The notes beneath the pieces were generated by a model that saw only the letters and a program-made list of their open reading frames with translations, ran no database searches and was not told the DNA's origin. Of a stretch of 64,000 nt of DNA, positions 53,333 through 64,000 are shown in pieces. Both the position numbers and the translations under genes were made by a program. Position 1 is the stretch's first letter. Each line of letters starts with the position of its first letter. The stretch is from positions 296,451 to 360,450 of the forward strand of contig NW_004797418.1 of the NCBI RefSeq assembly GCF_000002075.1, written 5' to 3'. This stretch comes from Aplysia californica (lineage: Eukaryota > Mollusca > Gastropoda > Aplysiida > Aplysiidae).

Positions 53333-54938
53333 TACTAAATCTTAGTTGAGGATTTTTTTAACGACAGCATATCAAGAAGTCGTCAATGTATAACGAGCTG
53401 TCTATGCCATTTTGGAGGGTTTTTAGGATGGAATCTGTTTTGATTTCAAATAGGAGAGGGATCCTCCCCTGTGGGACACTTTCCTCACGTTGGTGGGGGT
53501 CTGAAAGGGAGGATCCGACATGAAACTGGAAGGAACGGCACTTCAGGAAATTGCCAATGAAGGCAGAGAGGTCCTGTCGCGTATGCCGAGAGTGTGCAAG
53601 TCTCTAAAAATTCTGTATTTCCAGGTTGTGTCGAAGGCTTTTTCTAGGTCGAAAAGGATGGCGATCATGTGGCCTCCTTCATCAAACGTCTCGTGATAAA
53701 GGTCTCCAGGCGGACCAGGTGATCCAGAGTGAATAGAGTTTTCCTGAATCCGCTTTGGAGACCGCTCAGCAAGCCCGTCGTCTCCATAAACCACATGAGT
53801 CGCCTTTGGATCATTTTTTCTATAAGTTTGCACACACAGACAGCTTGTTAGTGAGCTGCTGTTAGTCTGTAATTGGATGGGTGTGTGTGGTCTTTGTTTG
53901 GTTTTGGTATTGGAATGACAGTGGCGAGACGCAAAGACTCCAGAAAGGAGTGCTACCGCCACATGTCGTTGTATGTCAAGTAGGAGTGTAAGTGTTTCTA
54001 TCTGTGGGTAAGTGTGTAACGATCTGGTTGTGGATGTCATCCTGTCCCGGAGCAGTACTGCCCAGGTCCGAGATGCACGATGGATAGTTCATCTTATGTG
54101 AAGTCTGCGTTGTAGGTTTCAGTGTTGTTCGAGTGGAAGTTTAGTTTAGGTGTTGTTCTCTGTTAGTGTTAGTTTTGATGTTTTGGAAGGTGGTGTTGTA
54201 GTTTGCTTGGGATGAGATTTTGGCGAGAGATGTAGCTATTGTGTTTGCGATGTCTCTCTGTTTCAGCTGTGGTTCCATCCGGCCTCTGGACGTGCTGGAT
54301 GGTGTCTGTGCGTCTACCTAAAATTTCTTTAGCGATTTTAAAAACTTGGTTGAGTGGTGTCTGACTGTTTATTTTGGAGATGTATTTTCTAAACGATTGT
54401 CTTTTGCTCTCCCTGAGGCATCTACGTGCTTCAGCTCGAGCTTTTGGGTAATTAATTTTGTTTTCAGTGGTGGTGTTGTTGACGGCTTTTCCACATATAT
54501 ATAGGCTGCCTTCTTTTTCTTTATTGCATCATCACAGTCCCGGGAGAAACAGATCTTGTTCTTCCAGGGTTTTGGAGATGTTTTTGGTATTGTTTGTGGC
54601 ATATTTCTAGAAGCTTTTCGTGAAATTTTTTGTAGTTGAGATCAAAAGTGGGATTCAGAATCTGGGAACATTTAGTGGCTAACCCGTCCCAGTGTGCTCT
54701 TTTGAAGTTAAAGCATTCTGGGATCGGATCGTTTTGGAGGCTAGTGTTTTTTAGAAGAATTGGGAAATGGTCTGTACGGTCATCCAGCACAGACCACTCA
54801 AGATCTGGGACTAGGTCTGGGGTACGAAAGTAGAGAGGTCAAGGGATGAAGAGCCAAAAGTGGATCTGTTTCTGTAAGTTGGGGACCTATCATTTAATAG
54901 GAAGATGTTATTTCGAAATAAAAAATCTTCTAAAGCTA

Positions 54939-57379
54939 GTCAACAAAAATTAAGGAACATTTGGGAAAAAGTGTATAACTTCGAAAACAAACTTCAACAC
55001 GCAATGAAATTTGGTACACATTTTAATCAACATGTGTATAACAAATAACAAAAAAGAAAATTAAGTTATTCCATTTTAACTTGCTTGGAAAGTTAATTGA
55101 GTTTGGTAGGGGTTAAAATCCCAAATCACAAAATTGTCAAGTGGTTTCAAAGTTATTTTAACTTCTGACTACAACAAAAACAAAACAGTTCAGATGATTT
55201 CAATAAAGAGTATGCCCACCACCATTGTCCTGGCACCCAGTACACCGGCTCCTCATCGAGTTCATGAGGTTAGTGAACACTCTCTGAGGCATCCCCTTCC
55301 ACTTTGCCTACAGCATCTGAAACAGTTGCTGTGCGTCTCCTGTAGGGGGGGAGGTGATTGTCTCTGACTCGACGTTGCAGCTCATCCCAGAGGTTTTCTA
55401 TGGGATTCAAGTCCGGACTGCAGGCCGGCCAGTCCATTCGGTTGATGCCAGCCTGCTGCTTGAAGTTTTGGACAAGCAACGCTCTATGAGGTAGGGTGTT
55501 GTCATCCTGGTACACCGCGTATGGCCCCATCTGTTGCAGGGCAGGTAGTGCTAATGGAGGGAGTACAGTGGAATCCTGTTATAACGAGAGGGAGGGGACC
55601 AAAGCAAAATGTCCGTTATAACAGGATTCTCGCTATACGGGATCCAGTAATAAATTCAAGGGAAACTGTAAAGTAGGCCTAATCTATGAGTTTGGTGTTC
55701 TGTTTCTCCTTTTGCTATCTCCCTTGATGATGATTTTGTTTCAACATGACCTCTAGGTCTTACTTGATCAAAAATCGAATCAGGGTTGGTTCTCTAGATC
55801 TAGCGATGTGGACTGACAACTCGGCGTTGGCGATCAGAAAGAAAGGGCTCTGGGCTAACTCGCCAGCTGTGTCCTCCCTCCCCCCCCACCCCCACCCTAT
55901 GGTGCATTCTGACACATTCGCTCCATCCATCACATTGCTGTGACCTCTCCATCCCCACATCGGAGAAGTGAGAGGCATGGCAGGCCTTGATAATCTAAAC
56001 TGGCCTATCACGCGATGCGCTCTGCTTGTCTGCGCATGCCACACCCTCCTTACTCAGTTGCTCGGGCCTTCATTGTTGACGCACATGGGCTCTCCTATTC
56101 TTTGTTTCGCAAGATCAGCAACAAGTTTCTCAACTAGCGAGGTCTAGCATTATTTATGTATAATTGGCCTATGCCATGTGCACAGCAGCAGAAATATTCC
56201 GCTATAACCGACTTGCAAGTGTGTCTGATAGCGCTATAGCAGTATTTTGTTTACAAAGGTAAAGATGAGAAAAAAACGGGGATTTAGAATAGTGCCTTTA
56301 TAACAGACTTCTCGTTTTTTCCGGACTCGTTATAAGTGGACTCCACTGTATCTCATCTCGGTAACATATATTGCAGTGAGATTCCCTTGCACATGGTACA
56401 GAGGTGCTCTGTGGTTCAGACTGAAAGCACCCCATACCATCACCGAACCACCACCAAAAGGCACCACTTCTCAGACGGCTGCATCGAGAGAAGCCGCTCT
56501 CCGAGTCGCCTCCAAACCTTGATACGACCGTCATTGTGATGTAAAGAGAACCGGGACTCGTCACTGAAGAGAACGTTTGCCCACTGTTGACGTGTCCATC
56601 TTACATGGCGTTGGCAAAAGGCAAGACGAGCAGCCTTGAGTGCTGCGGTGAGACGCTGACGGACTGCTGGTCGACGTGCATTAAGTCCAAACTCGTGAAG
56701 ACGTCTACGTACGGTCTGACAACTAATGTTAACACGAGTTGCCGCTCTCAGCCATGTCCGGATGCGATTTGCAGGAGCGGATCTCGACTGCAGAGCCTGT
56801 CTATAAATGAATCAGTCTTCCCTTGCATTAGTGGCTCTTGGTCGACCTGATCTGGGTCGCTTTTGGGCACTACCAGTGGCGTTGACACGCTGAATAAGCC
56901 GTGAAATGACAGAAACGGACACTCGAAGACTTGTAGCAACTTGTCGGAGCGAAACACCGTCTTGTACCCAAGCAATGGCTCGTCCTCTTCTTACATCAGG
57001 CAATTTCTGTCGAAGAGGCATGTTTACGCTGCTTAGCCCTACAGCAGCAGAATGGTGTATCCTCAGTGCAAATGCGTGAGTGCAACTCACTCACGAGACA
57101 TGAATCTTGCACGTGAAAACTGATTTTTGAGCATTCATCATTTTTCCTGACGGTTAGAGCGAGAGAATAAAGATCGACAATTGGAAAACATTGGACCTTT
57201 TTGCCCCCTTCCCAGCTCAGCGCACAGGAGTCACGTGCATTTCTAACCCTTGTGTGTACAAGCCCATTAGTCATAAAGTAACATTTCATCAATATCTAGT
57301 TTTACTAGTAAAAGTAAAACCTCGAAAGAATGCATGCAAATATATTGTTTTTGCAGTGCGTTCCTTAACTTTTGTTGAC
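54939..57379 (-). mobile_element. Tc1-like (DD34E) transposon inside the LINE
   Basis: GTCAACAAAAATTAAGGAAC and GTCAACAAAAGTTAAGGAAC form the inverted ends, with TA at both sides (54937-54938, 57380-57381). The minus-strand transposase starts at 57021: MPLRQKLPDVRRGRAIAWVQ (helix-turn-helix), a GRPR-type linker (SGRPRATN), FSDESRFSLHHNDGRIKVWR, then after an insertion QDDNTLPHRALLVQNFKQQA and PDLNPIENLWDELQR. The spacing between the last Asp and Glu is 34. A pogo element (55566-56348) splits it between the two catalytic Asp residues, and stop codons are present. Confidence 0.92.
55566..56348. mobile_element. Pogo-like element, type 4, inside the Tc1 element
   Basis: CAGTGGAATCCTGTTATAAC and the complement of CAGTGGAGTCCACTTATAAC at the ends, flanked by TA. 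GTTATAACAGGATTCTCGCT just inside the left end repeats the terminal motif. 783 bp without transposase. Confidence 0.85.
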
Positions 57380-58199
57380 TAGAATCTATTTTATCATTTT
57401 TCCTTTCTGGTCAGTGGGTTTGTCTCCCCAAAGGGGGCTGTGGGCATTAAAGTCACCTAGCAAAATAAAGGGTTTTGAGAGCAGGAGCTTAGTTATTTAG
57501 TTAGGTTAAATTTTGAGGGGGTAATTTGGTGGGGTATAGACTGAGGCAGACCGTGATTGGTCTGTGCAGGGTAACCCGTACAGCAATAGCCTGGAGGGTG
57601 GTCCTAAGCATGCAAGTACTTGTCTGTGGAGTGTGTTGTTGTCGGTGTAGATGGTGGTTCTAGCGGAAACAATCTGGTTCTCCGTGGGAATGTGATGATG
57701 CAGTAAATCCTCTAGTCTATGGTTGAAACCGGGGCGAATTTTGTTTCTAAGTATAAAAGGCCTAGGCTACAGGCCACAAGAGGGCTAAGTTGCAATTTTG
57801 CAATGGAAGGTCGTATTCCGCCGGCATTCCATTGCAAGACTGCCATTATGTATTTTTATTTTGTTTTAGGAGCACAAAGGTCCCGGCATCAAAGAAACAC
57901 TCAGACTCCTCCTTGCGGGGGAGGCAGAGTGTTTTCTAGGTTGCCATCCTGGATTGGACGGCGACCTAGTGGGGGATTTGAAGGAGTGATGGACTCCACC
58001 CTTCCCGGGGTCAGGCCGGGGAGGGGCGTCGGAGCTGTCATCCTCCGTTGGTAGCGGGGGAAATGGAGGGGTAGGGGGAGGTGGAGCAGACAGAGGGGGC
58101 TGGGAAGGGGGCTCGGGAGAGGGGAGAGGGACCACCTCACACTCCATCAGAGGGATGGGCTGTGAGGTGGAAGAAGAAGTGAGAATGAGAAGAGGGGTG

Positions 58200-58256
58200 A
58201 GGGGGAAAAGGGGGGGGGGGGGAGGGGGGTGGGGGGGGAGAGAGGGGGGCGGAAGA
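58200..58256. repeat. G-rich tract
   Basis: Nearly pure G with A/T interruptions. It may form quadruplexes and is prone to assembly error. It lies at the presumed 5' end of the LINE. Confidence 0.8.
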
Positions 58257-58351
58257 AGAGTTCATCCCGTCCTCCTCAAAAACCCCAAACTCAAACAAAG
58301 CGGTTAGTCATTTATTTTGTTGTAATTTAATTGTCTAATTCTAATAAATCT

Positions 58352-58500
58352 CTAGATCTAGATCTAGATCTAGATCTAGATATCTAGACTCTAGTCTAGA
58401 AACTAGATTTCTATATAGATCTATATCTATAGTCCTATAGTCTCTATAGTCTATAGATTCTAGATCTAGATTCTAGATTTCTAGATAGATCTAAGCCAAG
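58352..58500. repeat. (TAGATC)n array and derivatives
   Basis: Five perfect CTAGAT units at 58353-58382 are followed by TCTAGACT, TATAGATC and TAGATTC variants. The same hexamer, which is near-palindromic (AGATCT), forms short arrays at 13257-13276, 33213-33226, 35448-35470 and 59065-59092 and many single dimers. Confidence 0.9.
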
Positions 58501-58837
58501 CGTATGACCAATTTTCCAATTCAATGTTTCATTCACATAATATTCTACTACTTGCCATTATTTGTTCGGTAGTTTGTATTCCGCGGGCCACGAGAGGATG
58601 TTATTATTGTTATGATTCATTATGATTGCGGTGATAGTGTGACGTGACAGGCAGAGATGCCTCGAAGAGAAATGAAAACGAAACAAAACTTATGTAAGAA
58701 GATGTAAGACCGGAAGTCGTTCTACTTTTTATTCTGCCGTTCAAGGGGAATAATGCTCTCTTTGCCAGTCTTTGCCTTTCAACGTTCCTTGATTTGACCC
58801 TCAATTCACGTTATTCACCAGGACTATCTCAATCAAA
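58500..58837 (+). promoter_or_regulatory. UQCR10 promoter and 5' untranslated region
   Basis: ACCGGAAGT at 58709-58717, about 120 bases before the ATG, is a strong ETS/GABP (NRF-2) consensus, common in promoters of nuclear genes for respiratory-chain subunits. No TATA box is placed correctly. A pyrimidine-rich CTTTGCCTTTCAACG lies at about 58770. Transcription start is not determined. Confidence 0.5.
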
Positions 58838-58987
58838 ATGTCTCTGGCAAACTTTTCGCGGAATCTGTACCAGAATGTCTTCAGACGAACATCAACATTT
58901 GTTTTGGCAGTTGTGGTTTTGGCCTATCCTTTCGAAAGAGCCTTCAATCTGGGCACAGAGGGGTACTTTCGGCACCTGAACAAGGGG
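58838..58987 (+). CDS. UQCR10: UQCR10 (cytochrome bc1 complex subunit 9), exon 1
   Basis: 50 codons from ATG to AACAAGGGG|GTAAGT. It encodes MSLANFSRNLYQNVFRRTST, then FVLAVVVLAYPFERAFNLGT, then EGYFRHLNKG. This follows UQCR10: an amphipathic start, the FRRTSTF motif, one transmembrane helix with FERAF, then D/E-x-HLN. The human exon also ends before KLWKHIK. The protein anchors the Rieske iron-sulfur subunit in mitochondrial complex III. Usual length is about 63 residues, so only a short second exon is missing; I did not find it before the window end. Confidence 0.92.
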
Positions 58988-59413
58988 GTAAGTCAATAAC
59001 AATAATAATGAATGAATGTCGATTTTATAACCTCCGACCTCAGACTAACTGACTAGGCTAGATATATCTAGATCTAGATCTAGATCTAGATCTCTTGATA
59101 TCAAGATTTTCTATCTAGATCTAGAATTAAGATTTTAGTTAGGCCTACTGATCGAAACTCTTGATTCTTGTCTTGTCTTGTGACATGATGTTGAGTGGTC
59201 AGTGGCTCAGCAGGGTATAGCAATGCCAATGAAAATTTTAATTTTCACTTTAGCCCTTTTTTATTTGGTACCTAAGAAAGAATTTTCAATTCTTAGAATT
59301 ATGCTTCTTGAATTTTAAGAATCGGTTCATAAATTAAAAAGTTATGGGGTTGTAAAGGCAAAGGTCGGCAAAATATGGATGACCCAAAGAAAATCGAACA
59401 AAACGAAGTGACT
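58988..59413. other. UQCR10 intron 1, first part
   Basis: It has a (TAGATC)n run at 59065-59092. Otherwise nothing is recognised. Confidence 0.5.
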
Positions 59414-60323
59414 ATTCGGACTCGAGTCCGAATATGAAAAAATGTTATTCGGACTCTGATTCTTTTCCAGCATGACATCACTTCTGACTTCTGACTTCCT
59501 GTGACTCGTGACTCCGGCTTCCTGTCCTGTCTCACTCGTGACTCGCCTCAGGCTGGGTAGAGACCGGGATTACTTCGGGCAAAAAGGCGTTTTGTGCAGG
59601 AGCCGAGTTTTTATCTTATGATGAATTTGAGGCCGGCCTGAAAAGTTATAGCGCTTCTAATAAATGTTTATTTGTCAAGAGGTCATCAGAAGCAATTAAA
59701 GATGACTCGTTAGCGTGTGTCGGGGTCGGATGGGCGGCCTGCACACCTGTGGCTGTGTGCGTGTCCGGGCGTTGAACGTCGCATATATGCGCCAGTCTTT
59801 TTCCTCCTGGCAACTGATCATTATTTCAATAATATAAGCTAATCTTGACGTAGATCAACGTAATGAATTGTGCGCTGGTCTATGGAATCAAAAGTTGCCG
59901 TATGCTCAGCTCTACACAGCAACACAACTTTTTCTTGGTAAACAATCGAGATGACAAAGGCTTGTGTATTTGAACGAATCGGTCTTTTTTTTTTACACAG
60001 CTCATAATATGCAAGTGCCATGTGGTCTGCTAATCTTCAATTTTACCTTTTTCTACAACAAAGAAAGTGGGAAACATGGGGGGGAGGCGTATCAATGAGG
60101 CAGCGGGCATCGGATCGGCAGAAAAGGTGTGGAGGAAACTAAAAAAATGGCGGAAAATTGGAAGCACTGAACGTTAGATCTATAGAGGGAAGACACTTTC
60201 TTTTTTCCGGACCCGAGTCCGAATAACATTTTATTATATTCGGACTCGAGTCCGAATAAGAATTTTTAAAATTCGGACTCGAGTCCGAATATGAAAAAAT
60301 GTTATTCGGACTCGAGTCCGAAT
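59414..60323. repeat. Array of the 20-bp palindrome ATTCGGACTCGAGTCCGAAT
   Basis: Perfect copies start at 59414, 60238, 60271 and 60304, with damaged ones at 59447 and 60205. Neighbouring copies are exactly 33 bp apart, with 13-bp A/T spacers. In the right cluster the first spacer (AACATTTTATTAT) is close to the reverse complement of the third (ATGAAAAAATGTT). The whole 60205-60323 block is therefore a larger inverted repeat built of palindromes. The two clusters bracket about 750 bp that includes a pogo type 3 fragment. Confidence 0.9.
59761..60020. mobile_element. Fragment of pogo type 3 interior
   Basis: GGGCGTTGAACGTCGCATAT, AATGAATTGTGCGCTGGTCT and ACAGCTCATAATATGCA match, in order, the interior of the element at 61427-62244 (from 61829). 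No ends are present. Confidence 0.75.
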
Positions 60324-61300
60324 AATGACGACCTAAGAAAATACTCCTAAAAAGTGGACCACGCAGTTGCAGATTCTGTAAGAAAATCGACGATATCTCG
60401 GTAACTAATCAGAGTGTTAGAGAGAAACTTGGCTACCCGATGTGTTTTTGGGTGTAGAAATCATTTCTGCAGTCAGATTTACTACCCATTTAGTAGTTAT
60501 TTTGTTATATAATTAAAATGTTGGTGTACATATTACGATTTTGCAAAAAGGGGTGTCGGGATGAGTCCATTTTATTTATAGCATCATATATCACAACATG
60601 GGATCTTTAAGAATATATGTTGGCAGCGTGACTAAATAATTGCAAAGCTTTTTATGATGAATTTAGACCATGCCAACCGTAAAAGATAAGTTAATTCAAT
60701 CTAGCATGCCGTACAATTTAAAATTATTTTTCCCCGTTGAGACGCGAACACCCCGAGACGTGATAACCTCGCCTCGGAATACCCCCATTGCGATGTTACA
60801 GGGGAATAGAGAGAAAAAACAACCGGATGCGCGCGCCCGCCATTGCCCTATTTCAAGTGACCAATGAACGAGCCCGGAATAGTCATGCGAGGATTTGTAG
60901 GTCACATACATTTGCCGCGAGAGTGAGGGGAAAATGGCCAGTCTCCGTGCGAAGACGCTTTGGATAGGGGGGTAGTCGTGCATTTATGATCGGGTCTAAA
61001 CAACTACTTGACACAGAACGTTCAAATTTGAGCACACTATAGAGGATAGATAGATCTATTACCATCTCGGCGTTGAAATTCAAATTCCTTATAGTTTTCG
61101 GTGTACACGATACGAAAGTGTTCCCAACACCGAAAGTATATGTTAATTTATGTGTACGAACTTCAATTATTCCACAATTAAAATGTTTTGCAGTTGTTAG
61201 GTTTGATATCTTAGCTTGCCGCGAATCAAACGTATAGATCTAGATGTAGATCTAGGTCAGGCTCAAATAAGGGGGGTGGGAACTACCGAGAAAGCACCTT
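60324..61300. other. UQCR10 intron 1, middle part
   Basis: No gene or known repeat is seen. A CG-containing segment at 60760-60980 carries only short frames. Confidence 0.5.
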
Positions 61301-62889
61301 CAGAGGAAACCATATATAACAGGCCCGGTAAAAACAGGGATTTTTTAAATCCCCTTTTTTTCCTGTTCCTTGTCTCTATTAAAAGTTATCGGCGATAACA
61401 GGGCTTCATCGCAGCCCAACCGGTTACGTGGAACTCGGATTCGACGAGAACTCGGATTCGACGAGAACTCGGATTCAACGAAAAGGGAATAGATTCCCCG
61501 TTTTTTTCCTTCTTTATTATCTATAAAAATAACCCAGATTTAACAAGCACTTAAATCAGCGAGCTCGGATTCAACGAGGTCGCTTCCAGGATGAACAGCC
61601 CTCGTAGACGTGGCTTTGCTCATTTTTCTCCCAGAACGAACATTATCTATTCCCGGAAATCATCCATTGCACCTGTATCGTGAACAAGGCTATTAATATT
61701 ATTAAAATTTACTTAGCCGATTGTATGCGACCAATCAGTGGCCTTTTTTCATTCCAACACAATATGCGTCGTTGGCGCGCGCACGTGTCTACTCTGGCGT
61801 GTCGGGGAGAGGGGGGGGCTCTAGCGTTCTGGGCGTTAAACGTCGCAGATACAAACGCGTCAGTCTTTTTTTTACCTTACCCTCGGCAACTGATCACTAC
61901 ATGTATTTCAATGATAAGCTAGTCTTGGCGTAGATCTACGTGATGAATTGTGCGCTGGTCTATGGAATCAAAAGTTGCCGTCTGCTAGGCTCTACACAGC
62001 AACACAACTTTTTGGTAAACAATCGAGATGACACAGGCGTGCATTTGCGAATTGGTCTTTTTTTTTCCACAGCTCATAATATGCAGGCATTTCAGGCACT
62101 ACTTGTGACTTGTCTTTATACATTACTTGCTCAGTGCCAGTATTTATCTACCCGAAACCTCGTGTTTGCTATGTATAACGAACACTCGGATTCAACGAGA
62201 TTTTCGGTCAGGCCCAGCGACCTCGTTGAATCCGAGTTCCACTGTATAGCAGGGACAAAAGCTCGTTAACAATGTGTAAAAAGTGAGAGAGAGAGAGAGA
62301 GAGAGTAACACAGTGATGGAGCAAGCCCACGCAAGCCATGCCACTGCAAGCACACGCAGCGTGTGAAACGAGAGAGGGCTGCGGTGTGCTGCACACCTCG
62401 ATCTAGCCTGAAACCTAGCAACACGCACACGTAATGTGTCACCAACCATGTCAAGCGCAAGAGAAAATGCCTTTCAATTGACAAAAAATTCGAAATAATC
62501 CAGTCTGTTGACAAAAAGCAAGCTCTACTGGCAGAGATTTGTCGTCAGTTCGACATTCCACAAGGGTCAATTCACACCATTATCAAGGATAGAGAGAAGA
62601 CAGTCGCAGCATACTCCAATGGAAAGTTTGCTCTGGATCGAAAGAAGATGAGAACTACCCGATGCAGATGCTGTGGACTAAGCTCTTCTGATGTGAAGCA
62701 AGGAGAAAGTTTGTGCCAAAACCCCTGTTCGTGGGTACTTCTGGCAAAGGAAACTACCCATGAATAAGTACAGCTGGATTAGTCCACAAAATAGTGCTTA
62801 CTTTCCTTGCATTTCTGGTTTAACAGGGATCGGATATAACAGGACATTTTCTCTACTCCCACCATCCCTGTTATATCAGGTTTCCACTG
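61301..62889 (+). mobile_element. Pogo-like element, type 2, copy 2, with CENP-B-type domain
   Basis: It is inverted relative to copy 1. The left end CAGAGGAAACCATATATAAC is worn; the right end is the complement of CAGTGGAAACCTGATATAAC. From 62450 on the + strand: KRKCLSIDKKFEIIQSVDKK, QALLAEICRQFDIPQGSIHT, IIKDREKTVAAYSNGKFALD. This is a CENP-B/pogo N-terminal helix-turn-helix. A frame change follows, then LCQNPCSWVLLAKETTHE-type sequence in another frame. There is no DDE domain. A type 3 pogo element sits inside. Confidence 0.85.
61427..62244. mobile_element. Pogo-like element, type 3, copy 2, nested in type 2
   Basis: CGTGGAACTCGGATTCGACG at the left and the complement of CAGTGGAACTCGGATTCAAC at the right; TA on both sides. 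The left end repeats GAACTCGGATTCGACGA three times. 818 bp, non-coding. Confidence 0.85.
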
Positions 62890-64000
62890 TTTCTTGTTTT
62901 GTTGCATTATTGCTTCGTCGCATGTTAAATCTAGGTCTAGTCTCAACAAAATTTTCAATTATTTAGCGACAAAAGTCCAGCGGCGTCCCTGCTTTTATGT
63001 CTTTGAGAGGCTATCTCCACTTTAAAAATGACCATGGCTTTGTTTCCGTTCACAAAGCATCTACCGCAAAGCGGGAAGCGTCTGACTTGGTTTGTTACAG
63101 TTTTAAAAGTATTGCACTTGTCTTCACCATATTTTTAACAGAACTAAACCAGTAGATCCACTGTTGGCTCAGTGCTTCCCGCTGCTTGTAAACGAAAAGC
63201 ACTGCAGATATCGATTGCTAAAGCGCATCCCATAAATACATGGGATTGGGTCAGTGGCACATCCCGTAAGTACACGGGAATAGGTTCAAGTTCAAGTGAG
63301 TTAGAGGATAATATCCTTTTTCAGAACCCGCTCAAATCAGCTGATCAACATGTCATAAAACTGTCCCCGTGGGATTATGCGATTGTGTGGCCGCAGCGTG
63401 CGTTTTTTCTCGTAATTCTGCAACATTTGCATAATTTTGGATTCCCTGCGTTTTTTCCCGTTTTAGAAACATGTTTCACAAAACTATTAATTAACGCCTT
63501 GCCGTATGACTAAAGGGAAGTAATCAACATAATAAGCTTCATTTAAGTGAAAGGTTGGTTATTCTCCTTGTTAGAAGATCTTGATTAATGGTTATGCTTT
63601 TGTTCCTTGAGCTTGATCTATTTTTCAAGCCATTAAAAGTTGTTCTCATGTCTGCTGATGTTTCATGTTTGACAGGTGTCGCTAGTTTTAGTGATGTGCC
63701 AGCATCAGAGGTCCAGATGTCCTTTTTTTTTCCATCTAAATTTGCATAATTCTACGGGGACAGATAAAAATAGGCCGAGCTTGCAGAAACATGTGTGGGA
63801 AAGATATTACATGTATCTAGAAGCCACAGAATGGGTGCCGTTTGTAGTGTGTACAATACCACCAGCCCTGCTTGTTGCCAGGTTTTGCCATTGTACGAAA
63901 AGTAACGACTATTTAAACGTAGTATTTGCACCATTTCACCACCAACTGTCTGAGTTGTACAGTCTTTATTTAATTTAACTAAATTTGCCCCAACATACCG
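62890..64000. other. UQCR10 intron 1, last part in window
   Basis: No exon is recognised. GCATCCCATAAATACATGGG and CACATCCCGTAAGTACACGG are two adjacent, near-palindromic copies at 63224-63281. A 113-residue frame at 63172-63513 has no family motif. Confidence 0.5.

Larger units (their letters stand above)
50985..58290 (-). mobile_element. Long LINE (I-like, with RNase H), interrupted three times
   Basis: From 5' (high coordinates) it shows a Pro-rich ORF1-like part and then an endonuclease with GDFNAHSPLWGDKPTD (57460). Next comes ECFNFKRAHWDGLATKCSQI, a reverse transcriptase with MIAILFDLEKAFDTTWKYRI and YIDDFLICC, and a thumb region with LVRSRLDYGCQVY. RNase H follows (FSAEATAIDMALDSVENKSF), then CVRCDTDFTIRNILTECLDF with a stop near 51220. 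The 3' tail has the GCGCTC/GAGCGC stem shared with the SINEs. A Tc1 element, a pogo element inside that, and a TIR element (52494-53332) interrupt it. Many frame breaks are present. The 5' limit is approximate. Confidence 0.85.

Noticed and set aside
57866-58147. Pro-rich 93-residue protein upstream of UQCR10
   Set aside because: It is contiguous with the LINE endonuclease region on the same strand and fits the LINE's 5' part; low complexity gives no independent evidence.
63172-63513. 113-residue + frame as UQCR10 exon 2 or a new gene
   Set aside because: It lacks the KLWK..K..YE end of UQCR10 and shows no other motif; it overlaps a short local repeat.

Overview
This is a eukaryotic, AT-rich, repeat-dense genomic window. 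Long introns with GT/AG junctions, SINEs, LINEs and many DNA transposons, with host proteins of metazoan type, point to an invertebrate. A mollusc, perhaps a gastropod, is my guess from the repeat style (many TAGATC runs, GT/CT microsatellites); the sequence alone does not prove it.

Three host genes are supported. (1) A NUDT6-like Nudix hydrolase on the + strand has three coding exons (1084-1197, 6250-6452, 13655-13957); its 5' exons lie before the window. (2) A RAD51D-like homologous-recombination ATPase on the - strand has nine coding exons, all in consistent phase, from 50607 down to 18653, giving a 313-residue protein with Walker A and Walker B motifs. NUDT6 and RAD51D converge tail to tail near 18.5 kb. 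(3) The first exon of UQCR10 (complex III subunit 9) lies on the + strand at 58838-58987; its remaining exon is outside the window. RAD51D and UQCR10 are head to head, with a LINE of about 7.3 kb, itself carrying three other insertions, between them. A fourth, damaged gene with a DUF7869-like domain sits on the - strand inside RAD51D intron 7 (29241-32111).

Almost everything else is mobile DNA, much of it nested. There are pogo/Tigger-like elements of at least five terminal-repeat types, with TA target duplications and two CENP-B-type helix-turn-helix remnants. There are two Tc1 (DD34E) elements. One hosts a complete-ended Buster-type hAT with a perfect 8-bp target duplication; the other hosts a pogo element and sits in a LINE. 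Also present are a second hAT split by a SINE with a 13-bp duplication, two piggyBac-like MITEs with TTAA ends, a 440-bp MITE family, two SINE families, LINEs of two or more clades, and one fossil Ty3/gypsy fragment.

The least conventional sequences are three elements built from perfect or near-perfect short palindromes: 25540-26425 (unit core GACCCCGGGGTC), 34318-35077 (12-bp arms around one G, enclosing a duplicated ETS/YY1-like block) and 59414-60323 (20-bp palindrome at a 33-bp period). They look like a shared architecture with unrelated sequences.
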